From assembly GCA_020310875.1 (NCBI GenBank), contig CM035406.1, positions 89,548,206-89,612,205 on the forward strand: DNA of 64,000 bases, in the 5' to 3' direction. The position numbers and the translations under genes are program-made. The stretch comes from Ceratopteris richardii (taxonomy: Eukaryota; Streptophyta; Polypodiopsida; Polypodiales; Pteridaceae). The notes under the pieces are model-generated. The model saw only the letters and a list, made by a program, of their open reading frames with translations, was not told the origin of the DNA and ran no database searches. Shown here piece by piece: positions 32,989 to 43,749 of this stretch (within the stretch, counting starts at the first letter, position 1; each line of letters starts with the position of its first letter).

Positions 32989-34257
32989 TCATGCTTCACC
33001 ATGTGGTCGTGCTCTCTGGGATGAAGATTCAGGGCCGTCGGTCTCCGAGAAAAACTCACTCTCAAATAATTGGGCTGTCTGCAGGAAGCTTTCAAAGTCA
33101 AAAGATGGATCCTCTGCCAAAGTAGCCATGGAGGCAAACTCAGCGTCCGTGGGTAGTGGAGGGACTGATGGAGTGGATTGTACCATGCCCCCTGATTGTG
33201 GTCCTTGGAGATGAATCGTAAAAGGGGCTACTTGTTCTTCTTCTCTACAGGAGGCTTTTGTGGTGACCTCACGAGGAATTAGTACCTGTGAAAGTGATCC
33301 ACACATTCTTTTAGTGGGTTGAACCCCTGATTTCCGCCCCTGGAAGGATTCCAACTGTGAGTACTTGAGGGCCCGTGCGATCGGCACATCATAGGCGAGG
33401 CATCTATAGATGATCCTTGTAATGGCACAGCAGCCATTCAAAGTGGGCTTCTGCACTCCTCGCTTGCCTGCTTCATATAGCTGGTCAAGTATCCACACTG
33501 GCATTTTAATAGGTAAGCTCCCGGTCTCTGCTAGGTATAACCCATACCAGATCTTCTTATGAGGCTGGGTGAACCGATCTTGCACCGGAAATGCGAAGTG
33601 TTGAAGGCACATCCGCAGTGGTATGGCAATGTTGGGGGTGAGAGCACACATTTCTTTCAACTTCTTGAGTTTATTGTTCTTCATAGACTCCGGTATCAAG
33701 GGATCTTGATCGGAGGGTACATGGGTGCCATACATCTGAAGGGCCTCCCTGATTAAAGTAATATTCAACTCAAACTTCTTCATTTCCTCCTGGTTTGATA
33801 GAGAGGGTACCAGGAATGTGCCTGAATGATCTTTATCTCCTGTAGCCTTCAGAGTTGCAATCAAATAATAGCACCTAAGGAAATCAGGTTTAGGCAAAGC
33901 TGCACTAAAATAATCTTGCAATCCCGCTTTTTGCCAGATATCTTGAAGAGGGGCTACATTTTGTAATGCTTCAAATTCTCGTGAGAAGAACTGAAAGGTC
34001 CACCAAACTCCTCCGCATTCCAACTTAGATTCCCAAATATGATCAGCATCTCCCAAATCTCCTAGCATCTCATTGAACCAATGAGAATGCCCCTTTACTC
34101 TTTCTGTTAGGCCACTTGGTGGATCCGAGATAGGAATTCTTCTCACATTTAAAAGCTCTTCAGGCCTCGCTGTCAGAGGAGCCTCCACGGGCATGGTATC
34201 TCAGTTGCTTTGAGTACTAGTGCCTGCCTGGGAGCTTGTTCCTGCTGCTGCTGCCAC
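32989..34257 (-). pseudogene. Gypsy-2 downstream ORF, N-terminal globular domain
   Basis: 401 codons from 34194. The true start probably lay at 34257, where GTG stands in the position of the Gypsy-3 ATG, followed by an in-frame TGA. Conserved between the two elements are P-P-S-G, S-H-W-F, W-E-S-x-L-E, F-F-x-R-E-F-E-x-L-Q-N, F-S-A-x-L-P-K-P-D-F-x-R-C-Y-Y-L-I, P-N-I-A-I, C-x-Q-H-F-A-F-P and I-I-Y-R-C-L-A-Y-D. No signal peptide, transmembrane segment or known catalytic motif is visible. I do not recognise the family. It is not Env-like. Confidence 0.72.
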
Positions 34258-34457
34258 GATACTTCTAATGCTTATCTGCTAGAAGAAGAAGGGCACGTCA
34301 GTGTTGCATAGGAAACAAGATGTAATGGTGTTCCCTTCACAATACTAACATGACATTCCAGGTGGTTAGTGGTTAGAGATGAAGTGTTTATGAGAGATGT
34401 GAGTGATGATTAGTGGTTAGTGTCAGCCTAGATGCATGCTTTGGATATGCAATGTAC
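34258..34457. other. Spacer between pol and downstream ORF (Gypsy-2)
   Basis: About 200 bp without coding capacity. Gypsy-3 has a spacer of about 130 bp at the same place. It may hold an internal promoter or splice site for the downstream ORF, but none is identifiable. Confidence 0.5.
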
Positions 34458-35264
34458 TCAGAATGCACCTACATCAGAGTGGATGGATTTACAAAATTGG
34501 TCAGGGGGTTTAATACAAGTTTTAAGTCTCCACACTTTGATTGAGGATTCGTAGTTCTTAGAGCTGATGCCAGGTAAAGGTTTATGAGCTAGATTGTGCT
34601 GGATTTGGGACCTTTTGGGTACCCATTTCCAGACATTTCTAGGTTTGACCAAAGGTGTAATAGTGTGGGGTGTAGGTATCTCTCCTGAGTTGTTTACCAA
34701 GAGTACTAGTGAGGGTTGATTTATGCTAGTGACTGGAGGTGAAGCTACTTGGGCTCGTAAGCATGCCTTGGGCACCCATATCTGTCTAGCATGGGGAATA
34801 GCCTTCATTGACCGCTTAGGAACCCAAATAGATAGGGTATGTCTATAGCATTGGCTAAGAGACTCCTTCGTTGTAATGCATGACGGTGTGGCTTGTTGGC
34901 TTCTTTGAGAGTCTGTCTCAAACGCCGTGGGTTTTCTATCTTTCCGCATCCAGATCTGCTTCATGCCTTGAGGTACTTCATAGTGCACAGGTTGGTGCTC
35001 ATGCTTCTTGATCCTCGGTCTCCTCAGTGTTGTGTGTTGCAGAGTCTTCCCTTTTAGAATCTTCTTTGGAACAGATGGGAACTCATCTTTGACTTCTGTG
35101 CCTTCTTCGAGAGTGACAAACCTCTGCGCCATAGAACTTCGGACAAGAACAACATTGTTATCTTCATGTGGGCTCCTGGAGGGACTAGGAGTTGGTGCCT
35201 TTTCTAATGGTTTGAGTGCTTGATTTTCTAACTCAATCGTAAGGCGGCTTTGGCCTACCCAAGC
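34458..35264 (-). pseudogene. Gypsy-2 Pol tail with W-x-P-K repeats
   Basis: In frame with the second protease piece after a TAG at 35265-35267. From the Met at 35132 there are five or six spaced copies of a motif W-[VMR]-x-K: QIWMRK, SIWVPK, QIWVPK, WKWVPK and KVWRLK, at residues about 61, 103, 119, 168-170 and 201. Each is followed by a basic residue cluster. Gypsy-3 has the same series. The role is unknown; a ligand- or nucleic-acid-binding repeat is possible. Confidence 0.75.
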
Positions 35265-36227
35265 CTAAAGAAGTCCACTTCTTAGGTTGAGGTTGACTGC
35301 GTGATCATAGATCCAGTCTTGGCCCAAGACTAGAGGTTCGGTAGGATCCGCGTCTTCACATACTAACACTTTTGCTGACATTAGGACCTCTTGAATGTAG
35401 AGGGGAAGTTCCACCTCTCCCATGCAAGGGGTTTCAATTCCTCTTAATCCTATCAGATATGCTTCTAAGGGTTTTACCTCCAATTGCAAATGTTGGCAGT
35501 AAGAAAGCCGAACTGCACTAGTGGCCGCTCCTGAATCAATTAAAGCTCTCACGGTCCTTACACTCTCTCCTTGTCCTACTTCCAAGGTCACAAAAGGTCG
35601 TCGATCAACTATCTTATGGGACCGTTCACCTGAAGCTTCGCACATGGCCATGTGATGACCCAGAGCGTCATGAGCATCATTCATGGGTTGATCTCTACCT
35701 TGCCTCCTCAATTTCATTCGTCGAATACGTTCTAGGGCTTCGGCCTGTGCTTCTTCTCGAATTCGCTTTTCATCTTCCTTACGTTTCTTTGCAGTATTAA
35801 GTCGATTGAGCATTTCTTCAGTTAAGGGTTCTTGATATAGCTTGACTCTACATCCGCTTATGTAACTTGGTAGTACGTCACCCTCTAGAACGGCTAGTTG
35901 TACTGCTCCGCTTGTGGAGATCCTATTGATAATCATTGGTCCATAGCCCGTTTTCTCTAATTTTCGTGCATGTTGCTTCAATGTGTAGACTAGGACTAGG
36001 TCTCCTACTTTCAAGCCTTTATCCTTCACATGTGTATCAAAATATGCCTTTGGCCTCTTCTTGGCTGCATAGATTCCTACTGCAGCTCTCAATCGTGTCT
36101 CCCCTAAACGTTCAAGATAAAAGATTCTAGAGGAGAGGTCATGGCCTGACCAGTCATGCTCTTGTGCTATCTTTAACGTAGGTATCAAAAAATCCAATGG
36201 TAGCACTGCATTCTGGCCAAACACCAT
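35265..36227 (-). pseudogene. Gypsy-2 integrase C-terminus and second retropepsin-like domain
   Basis: 320 codons. Residues 1-125 are the integrase C-terminal part (G-D-L-V-L-V-Y and G-P-M-I-I-N-R), followed by a charged helix (K-K-R-K-E-D-E-K-R). Residues 195-300 form an aspartic-protease-like unit: F-V-T-L-E-V-G-Q-G, A-L-I-D-S-G-A-A-T-S-A (Asp codon 35567-35565), P-C-M-G-E-V-E-L-P-L-Y-I and L-V-L-G-Q-D-W. The last fits the position of the I-L-G-x-x-x-L segment of retropepsins. This is distinct in sequence from retropepsin 1 upstream of RT. A second protease here is not standard for Ty3/gypsy. Confidence 0.82.
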
Positions 36228-37262
36228 CTGAAAGGGTGTGGTTTGGAGTACCGTTTTATAGGCAACTCGGTATGCCCAAACAGCATGGTGTAGCTATTTG
36301 TCCCAATTAGAGCGTTTGTTATTCACCAATTTAGTCAGCACATTGCATAAGATCTTATTTGTGCTCTCACCCTGGCCATTAGCTTGTGGATGATAAGGGG
36401 CAGACTTCTTGTGTATCACCAAGAACTCTTGAAGAAGATTTTCAATGACTTCATTTAAGAAGTGAGTCCCTCTATCACTAACTAACTCTATAGGTAGTCC
36501 GTATCTAGTGAACACATTTTCAAATAGGAACTTTGCTGTTGTTTGAGCATCGTTCTTCGTAGTGGCTTTCACTTCTACCCACTTGGTTAGATAGTATGTG
36601 GCCACAATGATATACTCAGCATGTGAACCCTTAGCTGGGGGATTAATAGGACCCACAAAGTCTATTCCCCACTTAGAGAATGCACGTCCACCCATCATAG
36701 GCTTCAACGGCATCTCATCCTTGCGTGTGGGATACTGGGTTCGCTGACAAACCTCACACCTCTTCACATAGGTATGTGCATCCATGTGAAGGGTGGGCCA
36801 CCAAAATCTTGCAAATACTACTGCCTTGATCACCCTATCTGGACCGAAGTGTCCTCCTGCTACACCTTGGTGAGCAGTCTCTAATATCTTGAGGTATTCG
36901 CTCTCATCGACACAGAGTCTTAGGTAACCATCTTTACCACATTTGTATAAATTATCACCAATGATTGTGTAATCTAAGGCTTCTTGTTCCAAACTCCTTT
37001 GTCTAGCCAAGGTCATATCTTGAGGGAATGTTTTTGTCCTCAAGAAGGCTACCAATGGTTCACTCCAATCTGGCACTAAAGACACTCGATAAAGAGTGGC
37101 ATGTTCGACTGGTGGTTTAGTGCAGCAGATTGGGCATTCTTTGCACATTCTATGGACATCAACTTCCATGGTTGGCCAATGCACTCCTAGTCTAGTGTCT
37201 GTAGAGTTCGTTGTTTTGAGTAGTGTTGCTCTAATGCACCTACATGTGCTAATTGCAACCAC
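36228..37262 (-). pseudogene. Gypsy-2 integrase
   Basis: Contains the HHCC zinc domain (A-H-Q-G, G-G-H-F-G, C-E-V-C-Q-R) and the catalytic core with W-G-I-D-F-V-G-P-I (first Asp), L-V-S-D-R-G-T-H-F (second Asp) and P-Y-H-P-Q-A-N-G-Q-G-E-S (Glu). A TAG at 36294-36296 interrupts the frame after N-W-D-K where Gypsy-3 has Gln. Overlap with the previous frame at 37187-37262 reflects a frameshift. The sequence is of the plant Athila/Tat kind. Confidence 0.88.
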
Positions 37263-38503
37263 CTAGCGTACTCGTCCTCTTCCACACAACAGGCGAATAC
37301 TCCTTGCTTCGTATGTTTGTACATACCTCCTGCCAAGATACGATACTTTTGAGCTTTTACTATCTCTCTATCTTCTGTGTGCATTACCAGGTGATTAGGA
37401 CCATATGTCAATACTGGCACTAATGGCTTAGCCCACTGCGGTACTACTTCCAAATTAAACAAGTAAGCATCAGGTAGGTCATTTGACACTCCTTGTGGGG
37501 CCTCTCGTGATGTGAGCCTTGAGAGATGATCTGCTCTCAAATGAGTCTTGCCCTTTCTCACCACTACCTCAAAGTCGTATTCCATTAGTAAGAGGAACCA
37601 TCTTACTAATCTTCCTCTATTGCATGGCTTGTTTACTAGGTACAGTAGAGCTTGGTGATCCGTAAAAAATTTAAACTTATTGGCAAGCAAATAGTGTCTA
37701 AACTTTTTAACCGCATACACCATGCCTAGTCCTTCTCGTTCAGTGGTGGTATAGTTTCGTTCAGCTGCATTCAATTGTCTACTGGCATAAGCAATTGGAA
37801 GATCCATATTACCTTCACTAGTAGGTTGTGCAAGTACACATCCAATAGCATAATTGGATGCATATACATGGACATGGAATGGCTTGCTCCAATCTTGTGT
37901 GGTCAAGATTGGTGTTGAACATAATCTTCGTTTGAGCTCCTTGAAAGAGTTCTCACATTCATCAGTCCACTCAAAGTTAGTTAGAAGAGCATATAGAGGC
38001 TTTGCAATGACGGCATACATGTGAATGTACCGGCAGTAGTAACCACAATGCCCCATGAAGGCCTGTAGCTCCTTGACATTCCTTGGCCTAGGTAGTTCTG
38101 CAATGGCTCTCACTTTCTCCTCATCCGTTGATATGCCATTCTTTGACACTATGTGCCCTAGGATCTTGCCTTGCCTGACCATGAAAACACACTTTTCTGG
38201 GTTCAGGCAGACTTGATATTCTTTACATTTGTCAAAGATTTGTCTGAGTTCAGGTATATGGGTCTGTCTAAAGTTGGAATGAGTGCAAAGATCATCAACA
38301 TAGACTTCCAAATTTTTCCTCAAGAACTCTTTAAACACGTGGCACATCAGCCTCTGGAAGGTTGCAGGTGCATTGGTAAGCCCGAATGGCATTACCTGAA
38401 AAGCAAATATGCCCCACTCTGTGGCAAAAATTGTCTTATGCTGATCTTCTGGTGCAATGGCTACTTGATTGTAGCCAGAGAACCCATCTAAGAAGCTGTA
38501 CAC
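37187..38503 (-). pseudogene. Gypsy-2 reverse transcriptase palm, RNase H and connection
   Basis: 438 codons. RT: Y-S-F-L-D-G-F-S-G-Y-N-Q-V, P-F-G-L-T-N-A-P-A-T-F-Q-R, and V-Y-V-D-D (38291-38302). The RNase H (from about residue 200) has H-V-Y-A-S-N-Y-A-I-G-C-V-L-A-Q-P, where the first catalytic Asp has become Tyr (Gypsy-1 and Gypsy-3 have D-A-S). Then come Y-T-T-T-E-R-E-G-L, F-F-T-D-H-Q-A-L and L-R-A-D-H-L-S-R. The end runs into a frameshift before integrase. Confidence 0.87.
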
Positions 38504-39572
38504 TTCCTTGCCTGCTACCCTTTTCTAATAGATGCTCAGTGATAGGAAGCGGATAACTATCCCTGATGGTGGTTGTGTTAACCTTCTTCAAGTTAATGCA
38601 TACACGTAATTTGCCATTCTTTTTGGGCACCACTACAATGGGGGAGACCCATTCAGTGTGCTCAATTTCATAGATGAATCCAGCTTCAACCAAGCGATCT
38701 ATCTCCTCTTTGATCTTGGCAGCATAGTTGTCATTGTATGTGTAGGGCTTTTGTTTAGAGGGTCTGGCATGTGAGGTCATGGGGATTGTGTGTGAGCATA
38801 TGTCAGGGTCTACACCCTTCAGGTCCTTGTAACTCCAAGCAAAAACGTCTCTATATTCCCTTAGCAACTCTATCAACTCTTGCTCTTCTTCTTCCGACAA
38901 GTCATGTCCTATGTAGGTGCATCTTTCTTCTCCCTCTTCTATGGCTACGACTATTTTCTTGGTGGTTTCCTTGCTATCATAGGCCTCTCCTGATTGTGCT
39001 TCACATTTATGCATTCTTATCACGACTCTCCTATCATCTATCTCATATTTTTTAAAGCTTTCAGGGACCTCAAACAAGGATTCTTCTTCCTCCGGAGTGA
39101 CTTCCTTCTTCTTCCTCTTCTTGCCTTCAGTTTTGGTGGTCATTTGGGTGGTCAATCTCACATCATTAGTGAGCTCTTCATGTCTCTGAGGGTAAACTTC
39201 TACCTCATAGAAGTATTCTTCCTCTGATGCAAATGGTGGGTCCATAATGATTGACTCTAAGTCGGAGTCACTTGCATCCTCAAATGCATCAGGGCTAGGT
39301 TCGCATTCTTCTAAAACTGCATCTCCCATGATTGGTTCTATTGAAAAAACCGAAATGTCATAGCCATCCTCGTCATAGTGGGGTGTCCATTGTTCTTCAT
39401 TGATGACTACATCCATGGTTGCTAGAATTTCAGCCCAGCCGTGAGGCTCAAATTCTTCGTCAAGAAAAACTACAGGTGCATAGGCTGGGTCTTGAATTGA
39501 TCTATGGGTTTCTTTTGCACCTACCTCTCTGGAATTCTCTCTCTTCTCTTCTTCTACTGCTACCTTGCACAT
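38436..39572 (-). pseudogene. Gypsy-2 pre-RT linker and RT fingers
   Basis: 378 codons, in frame with the protease piece after a TGA at 39573-39575 where Gypsy-3 has Trp. It includes an acidic linker and K-K-I-V-V-A-I-E-E-G-E-E-R-C. It then has D-V-F-A-W-S-Y-K-D-L-K-G-V-D-P and the finger block W-V-S-P-I-V-V-V-P-K-K-N-G-K-L-R-V-C. A one-base shift near 38515 moves RT into the next frame. Confidence 0.84.
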
Positions 39573-40142
39573 TCATAAGTGGGTGCCTTCATGCATCCAT
39601 GAGGATCCTGATCCTATGGAATGCACTGACTCAATATCAACTTTGGCTCTATGGATGGGATTCCATTGAATGGGGGGTACATCTCTATGAGAGTAGTCCT
39701 TGAGATTGAATTTGGTTGTAACACCTAAGTGTTGCAAGTACAAAGAATTGGTGCCCCAATCCTGTACCACTTGCAACTGCCACATAAATGGTCTTCCCAA
39801 AATCATCTCGTAGGCTTGGTTTTTGCTAAAGTCGCATATAGCAAAAGTATGTTCGAACTCTACACCACATGTAGTGAGAGTTATTCCTTCTAGAAATCCT
39901 AAGGGCCTCTCAATATGACCATCAGCCATTTGCAATTTCATTCTCGTCGGTTGGAGTGCTGGCTTGCCCCATTGCTTCCATAAGGAAGTGGTAGCAATTG
40001 CAACTCCTGCACCTGAGTCCAGAATTGCCTTGGTTATGTATCCCTGATGGGTAACTGGGAGATAGGTATTTCCTTCTTCGCCTCCACTCATGTCTCCTAT
40101 CTTATCCAGTGGTATTTCTGGCACTGTTCTATGTGATCCCAC
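39573..40142 (-). pseudogene. Gypsy-2 retropepsin 1
   Basis: Aspartic protease in the standard place between Gag and RT. Shows A-I-L-D-S-G-A-G-V-A-I-A (catalytic Asp codon 40019-40017), A-D-G-H-I-E-R-P-L-G and M-I-L-G-R-P-F-M. It presumably cuts the polyprotein. It is very similar to the Gypsy-1 and Gypsy-3 copies and clearly different from the second protease at 35630-35330. Confidence 0.86.
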
Positions 40143-43100
40143 CTAGGAATGTGATTTCGCTAGGTCTGGCACTTGTTTGGCTACGTGTTTCCACACTTCT
40201 GGCTTAACTTTGAGTAGCTCTTCTAAAGTGAGATTGCACTGCACTTTAGTGTTCTTTACTACCTCCGTATCCCTAGGTATGATCGAAGCTTCGTTTCTTA
40301 TCATGACCGTGGGTGCTCTCATGCAAGTTGACTTGGTTTCCCATGGGCCTGTGAAATGTGGTAGCTCTTGCAAGGAATTAGACTCAAAATCTAATCTCTC
40401 ATGAGATTGGGCACTCTCCTGCTCTTCATAAATAGAAGGGATGTCTTGTGGGAATTGATCATGTGCATCATCCACAAGTTCAAGGGAGAAGGGACTTCAC
40501 TTTCCTTTGCCCATTTCTCTTCTTGAATCTCTCTCAGGAACTCGGGTGAATACCTATTCATAGAAGAAGAGGTGTCTGGTTCAGTAAAGTTAGGCACATA
40601 AGCTTCCTGGGGAGGAATGCTTATTCTATCTCTTGCACTTTCCTCAGCCTGGTAGGTGGCTCCGTTCCCAGACTTTATAAGTAACCTCTCCAATCTATCC
40701 AATAGACCATCAAAATGCAATGGTGTCCTAGTGGAGCTAGAGCCATTGAACAAGCAGCTGGCTTCAAACATGGCTTGCGCCAATTCGACCATCTTAGCAC
40801 AAAGCTTTGTTCGCTCTAACTCTAGATCGGCTCTAGGGTAACATTTGTCATGATTTGTCACGTTTGGCCCTTATTGGATTCTGGCCTGATATGCTTTAAG
40901 CATCATGTCTAGCTCCTCAGGAGTAGGATCGGCTAGGACTGATCCTACTCTGGGTGGTGGGTGGGCTATGTCTGGTGGATTAGAAAGTTGGGGAATGGAA
41001 GGTGATGGGTTGGAGGGAGATGGAAAGGGTGGTGGTGGGGTAGTGTGAGAGTGGTTTTGAGATGCACTTATCTTTGCCTTGGTTTCTCTCAAACTTTCTT
41101 CAAGTTTGCTCATTTTCTGTGACCAATGTCTTTTCATTCTCTCTCGGCTATCTCTCCAAGCTCTTGTCCTCTTCTTGGTTAGGCTCTCTGTCTCACTAAC
41201 CTCAGAACTCCTTTCCTGTCCTACTCCTTGGGTTTGCTGCAAGGCTTGAGCTCTAGTGACCACATGCACGGGGGCTGTGGAAGTTATACTTCTCGTAGAG
41301 TCTACCACTAACCCAATGATGTTAATAGGAGTGATTTTTGGTAGGTTATTGGGGTTCTTCGGGCAATCTTGTAAGAGATGCTCTTTCCTGCAATCTTGAC
41401 AAAAGCCCTGAATTGTCACTGGTTGGGGTTGTGTAGGGGCAGGTAGTGGACAATCATGTATGAGGTGATCTCCTTGACATCTGAAGCAAGGTCCTCTAGG
41501 AAATGGCGGTCGTACCTGCCTACGTTGAGTTCTAGAGTTGGGGTTTGTGTACATGACATTAGCATGCTCAGGCTCCCCACTATTTTCACTTGGGTCCTCA
41601 TAATAGTATGGCTCGTTATGCTCGGGTGACTGCATGTAGTAAGTCTGTGGGTTGTCAATATGTGTGGAGTCAAAACTATGGTCACTTGGATCACTGTCTG
41701 ATAGCAACGGTGTGACTAGGACTATGGCTTGGTTCAGATTTTCTTCAGCAGATGCATATTTCACTGGGATTACATTGGTTGGAGCAGGGGGTTGTTGCGC
41801 TAACACGGGTTGAGGTCTCTGCTGCCCTTGATAAGGTGGCTGATAAGGTTGTTGTGGTCTACCGTATTGCTGTTGTGGGTATTGATTCTGGTATCTACCC
41901 TGTTGTGGATATGGCTGAGGGTAATTTTTCTTGACAGTTTGTTTGTTATAAGGGCAGTCTTGTGCGGTGTGGTTGGTGTACCTTTGCTCTATGGTGCAGT
42001 ACTGGCTACTAGGATTCACTTGGGGTTGTGCCATAATGGGACATACGCTTGCCATATGGTCACCTCCACAAGTATAGCATCGCTTAACTGGGGCAAATCT
42101 TGGAATTTGTTTGCTAGAGACACCTAGTTTTTGAGCTACCTTCTCTGCAAGTTCTTCAATGGATGTGGATTGACCCGACATATGGCTACTAGAGCTATCC
42201 AAATCCTTGTAGATTTTTGATAGCTCCAACTCCTCACCTAGATTATCCTCAATGTCTATGCACATGCGCATGCATTCTTCTATAGTTTTGGGGTCCTTCA
42301 AATACACATATGACCTGAGCTTGGTGCTCAACAATGCATCTAAGAACAAAGCCACTTGCTTCGCTGGTGTGGGTAACTCAGGCATTGGGCACCTCTCTAG
42401 GTATTGCCTAAACCGTCTTCCTGCTAATCTGACCATCCCTTGAGGTGTTTGCTTGAAGCTATGAATTAGTGAGGAAGTGTTGTGCCTTATGCCACTCTTA
42501 GAAAACTCAATGATAAATGCCTCTAGGAGTTGGTCTATGTTTCTGAACGGCCTCTCATTCAGTGGTTGAAACCACGTAAGGGCAGTGTTCCTAAGGGTTA
42601 GACCAAAAGCATTATATTGTGTGAATAGGTCCTCTACCTGTTCGGCTTTCAAGACTTGCCTAAATTCTGCCACATGGTCGTAAGGGTCTCTAGTGCCATC
42701 AAAGTAATTCTTCATGGACTTCACCAGCTGAGTTGGCCTCAGGGTCCTAGTGTGTTCTCTCGGCCTTGGTAAAGGGAAATCATCGGCATTTCTCTGGTTC
42801 CTTTGGGCTCTAGGTCTCTCGGTTTCTTCTCTATCTATCCCTGTTCTCATCCTTTCTCTTCACAGGGAGTTGGCAAAGCTTACTTCAGGTCTGTCTCTAA
42901 TTCTATCTCTTTGAGCTCCATGAGCCTGGGAGGTCCCAGCTCCTTGGTGGGTGTAGGACACATTGGACCGAGGTTGGGGAAAAACAAACTCACCCTTCCA
43001 TGTGTAGGCATGTCTGCCGTGCTCAGTGACCACAAAGATCCTTTCTGATGTACTGTCTAGGTAGGTTACTTTGCCTAGGCTATCAGGGTCTTTAAACTCA

Positions 43101-43749
43101 TAGATTGTGAGAGCACCTACTTCGTGAGGTAGGGCAGGCTTATATCTCCAAAAAGCCTCATCGGTTTCTCGGTTTAAAAGCAAATCTATGCTTTTATTAT
43201 CCTGAGGAATCCACTCTGGAGTCATGATCCTGGTCAAGACTGATTTACCACGGGGAGTCCTCGACTCTCTCTCTACATTCCCTTGCTCTATATCACCTAT
43301 GTCGGTCTCTGCGATCACATTCCCAAACTCATCTGTTCATCTGGAAGGGTGGTGACTACATAAATAGTCCCTTCTTTATCTAGGTATGCTCCATTCTCGA
43401 ACTTGACTACCGGGTGTTCTAGTCCATGGGGTTGATCGGGGTTCTTAATCTGGACCACAGATCTTCTCAGACCATCTTCGTAGATGCGAGCACCTAGATG
43501 ATTAGTCCTGATGTATTCCAATTGAGTCTTGTAAGGTCCTTCTGGCTTTTCTAGATACGCCACCCCTGAACTACCTACTGGTCTCTCCATGTTATAGGAC
43601 ATCTCAGAATCACTTGTTTCTGATCGGGGAGTGTATGGGTAATCACTCAACTATTGTGCCCAAGACCTAGCAGTGTGATTGACACTAGCTTCAGAAGATC
43701 TGAGGCTTTCTCGGTCTCGGCCTAAGTGTCTGCCTGACCTAAGCTTCAT
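40143..43749 (-). pseudogene. Gypsy-2 gag
   Basis: The start is the ATG at 43749 (M-K-L-R-S-G-R-H-L-G). An N-terminal extension (43749-42870) contains Y-K-T-Q-L-E-Y-I-R-T-N and P-R-G-K-S-V-L-T-R-I. The capsid domain (about 42760-42240) contains Y-F-D-G-T-R-D-P-Y-D-H-V-A-E-F, L-T-W-F-Q-P-L and F-S-K-S-G-I-R-H-N. After that come zinc knuckles CYTCGGDHMASVC, a degenerate C-T-I-E-Q-R-Y-T-N-H-T-A-Q-D-C, CFRCQGDHLIHDC and CQDCRKEHLLQDC. A Pro-rich and acidic tail leads to the protease. Breaks: TAG near 43652, frameshifts near 43316 and 40430, and stops near 42851 and 40862. Confidence 0.82.

Noticed and set aside
35330..35640. Second protease as a mere duplication of the first
   Set aside because: Apart from D-S-G-A the two differ through most of their length and close differently (L-G-Q-D-W versus L-G-R-P-F-M); within each type the two elements agree.
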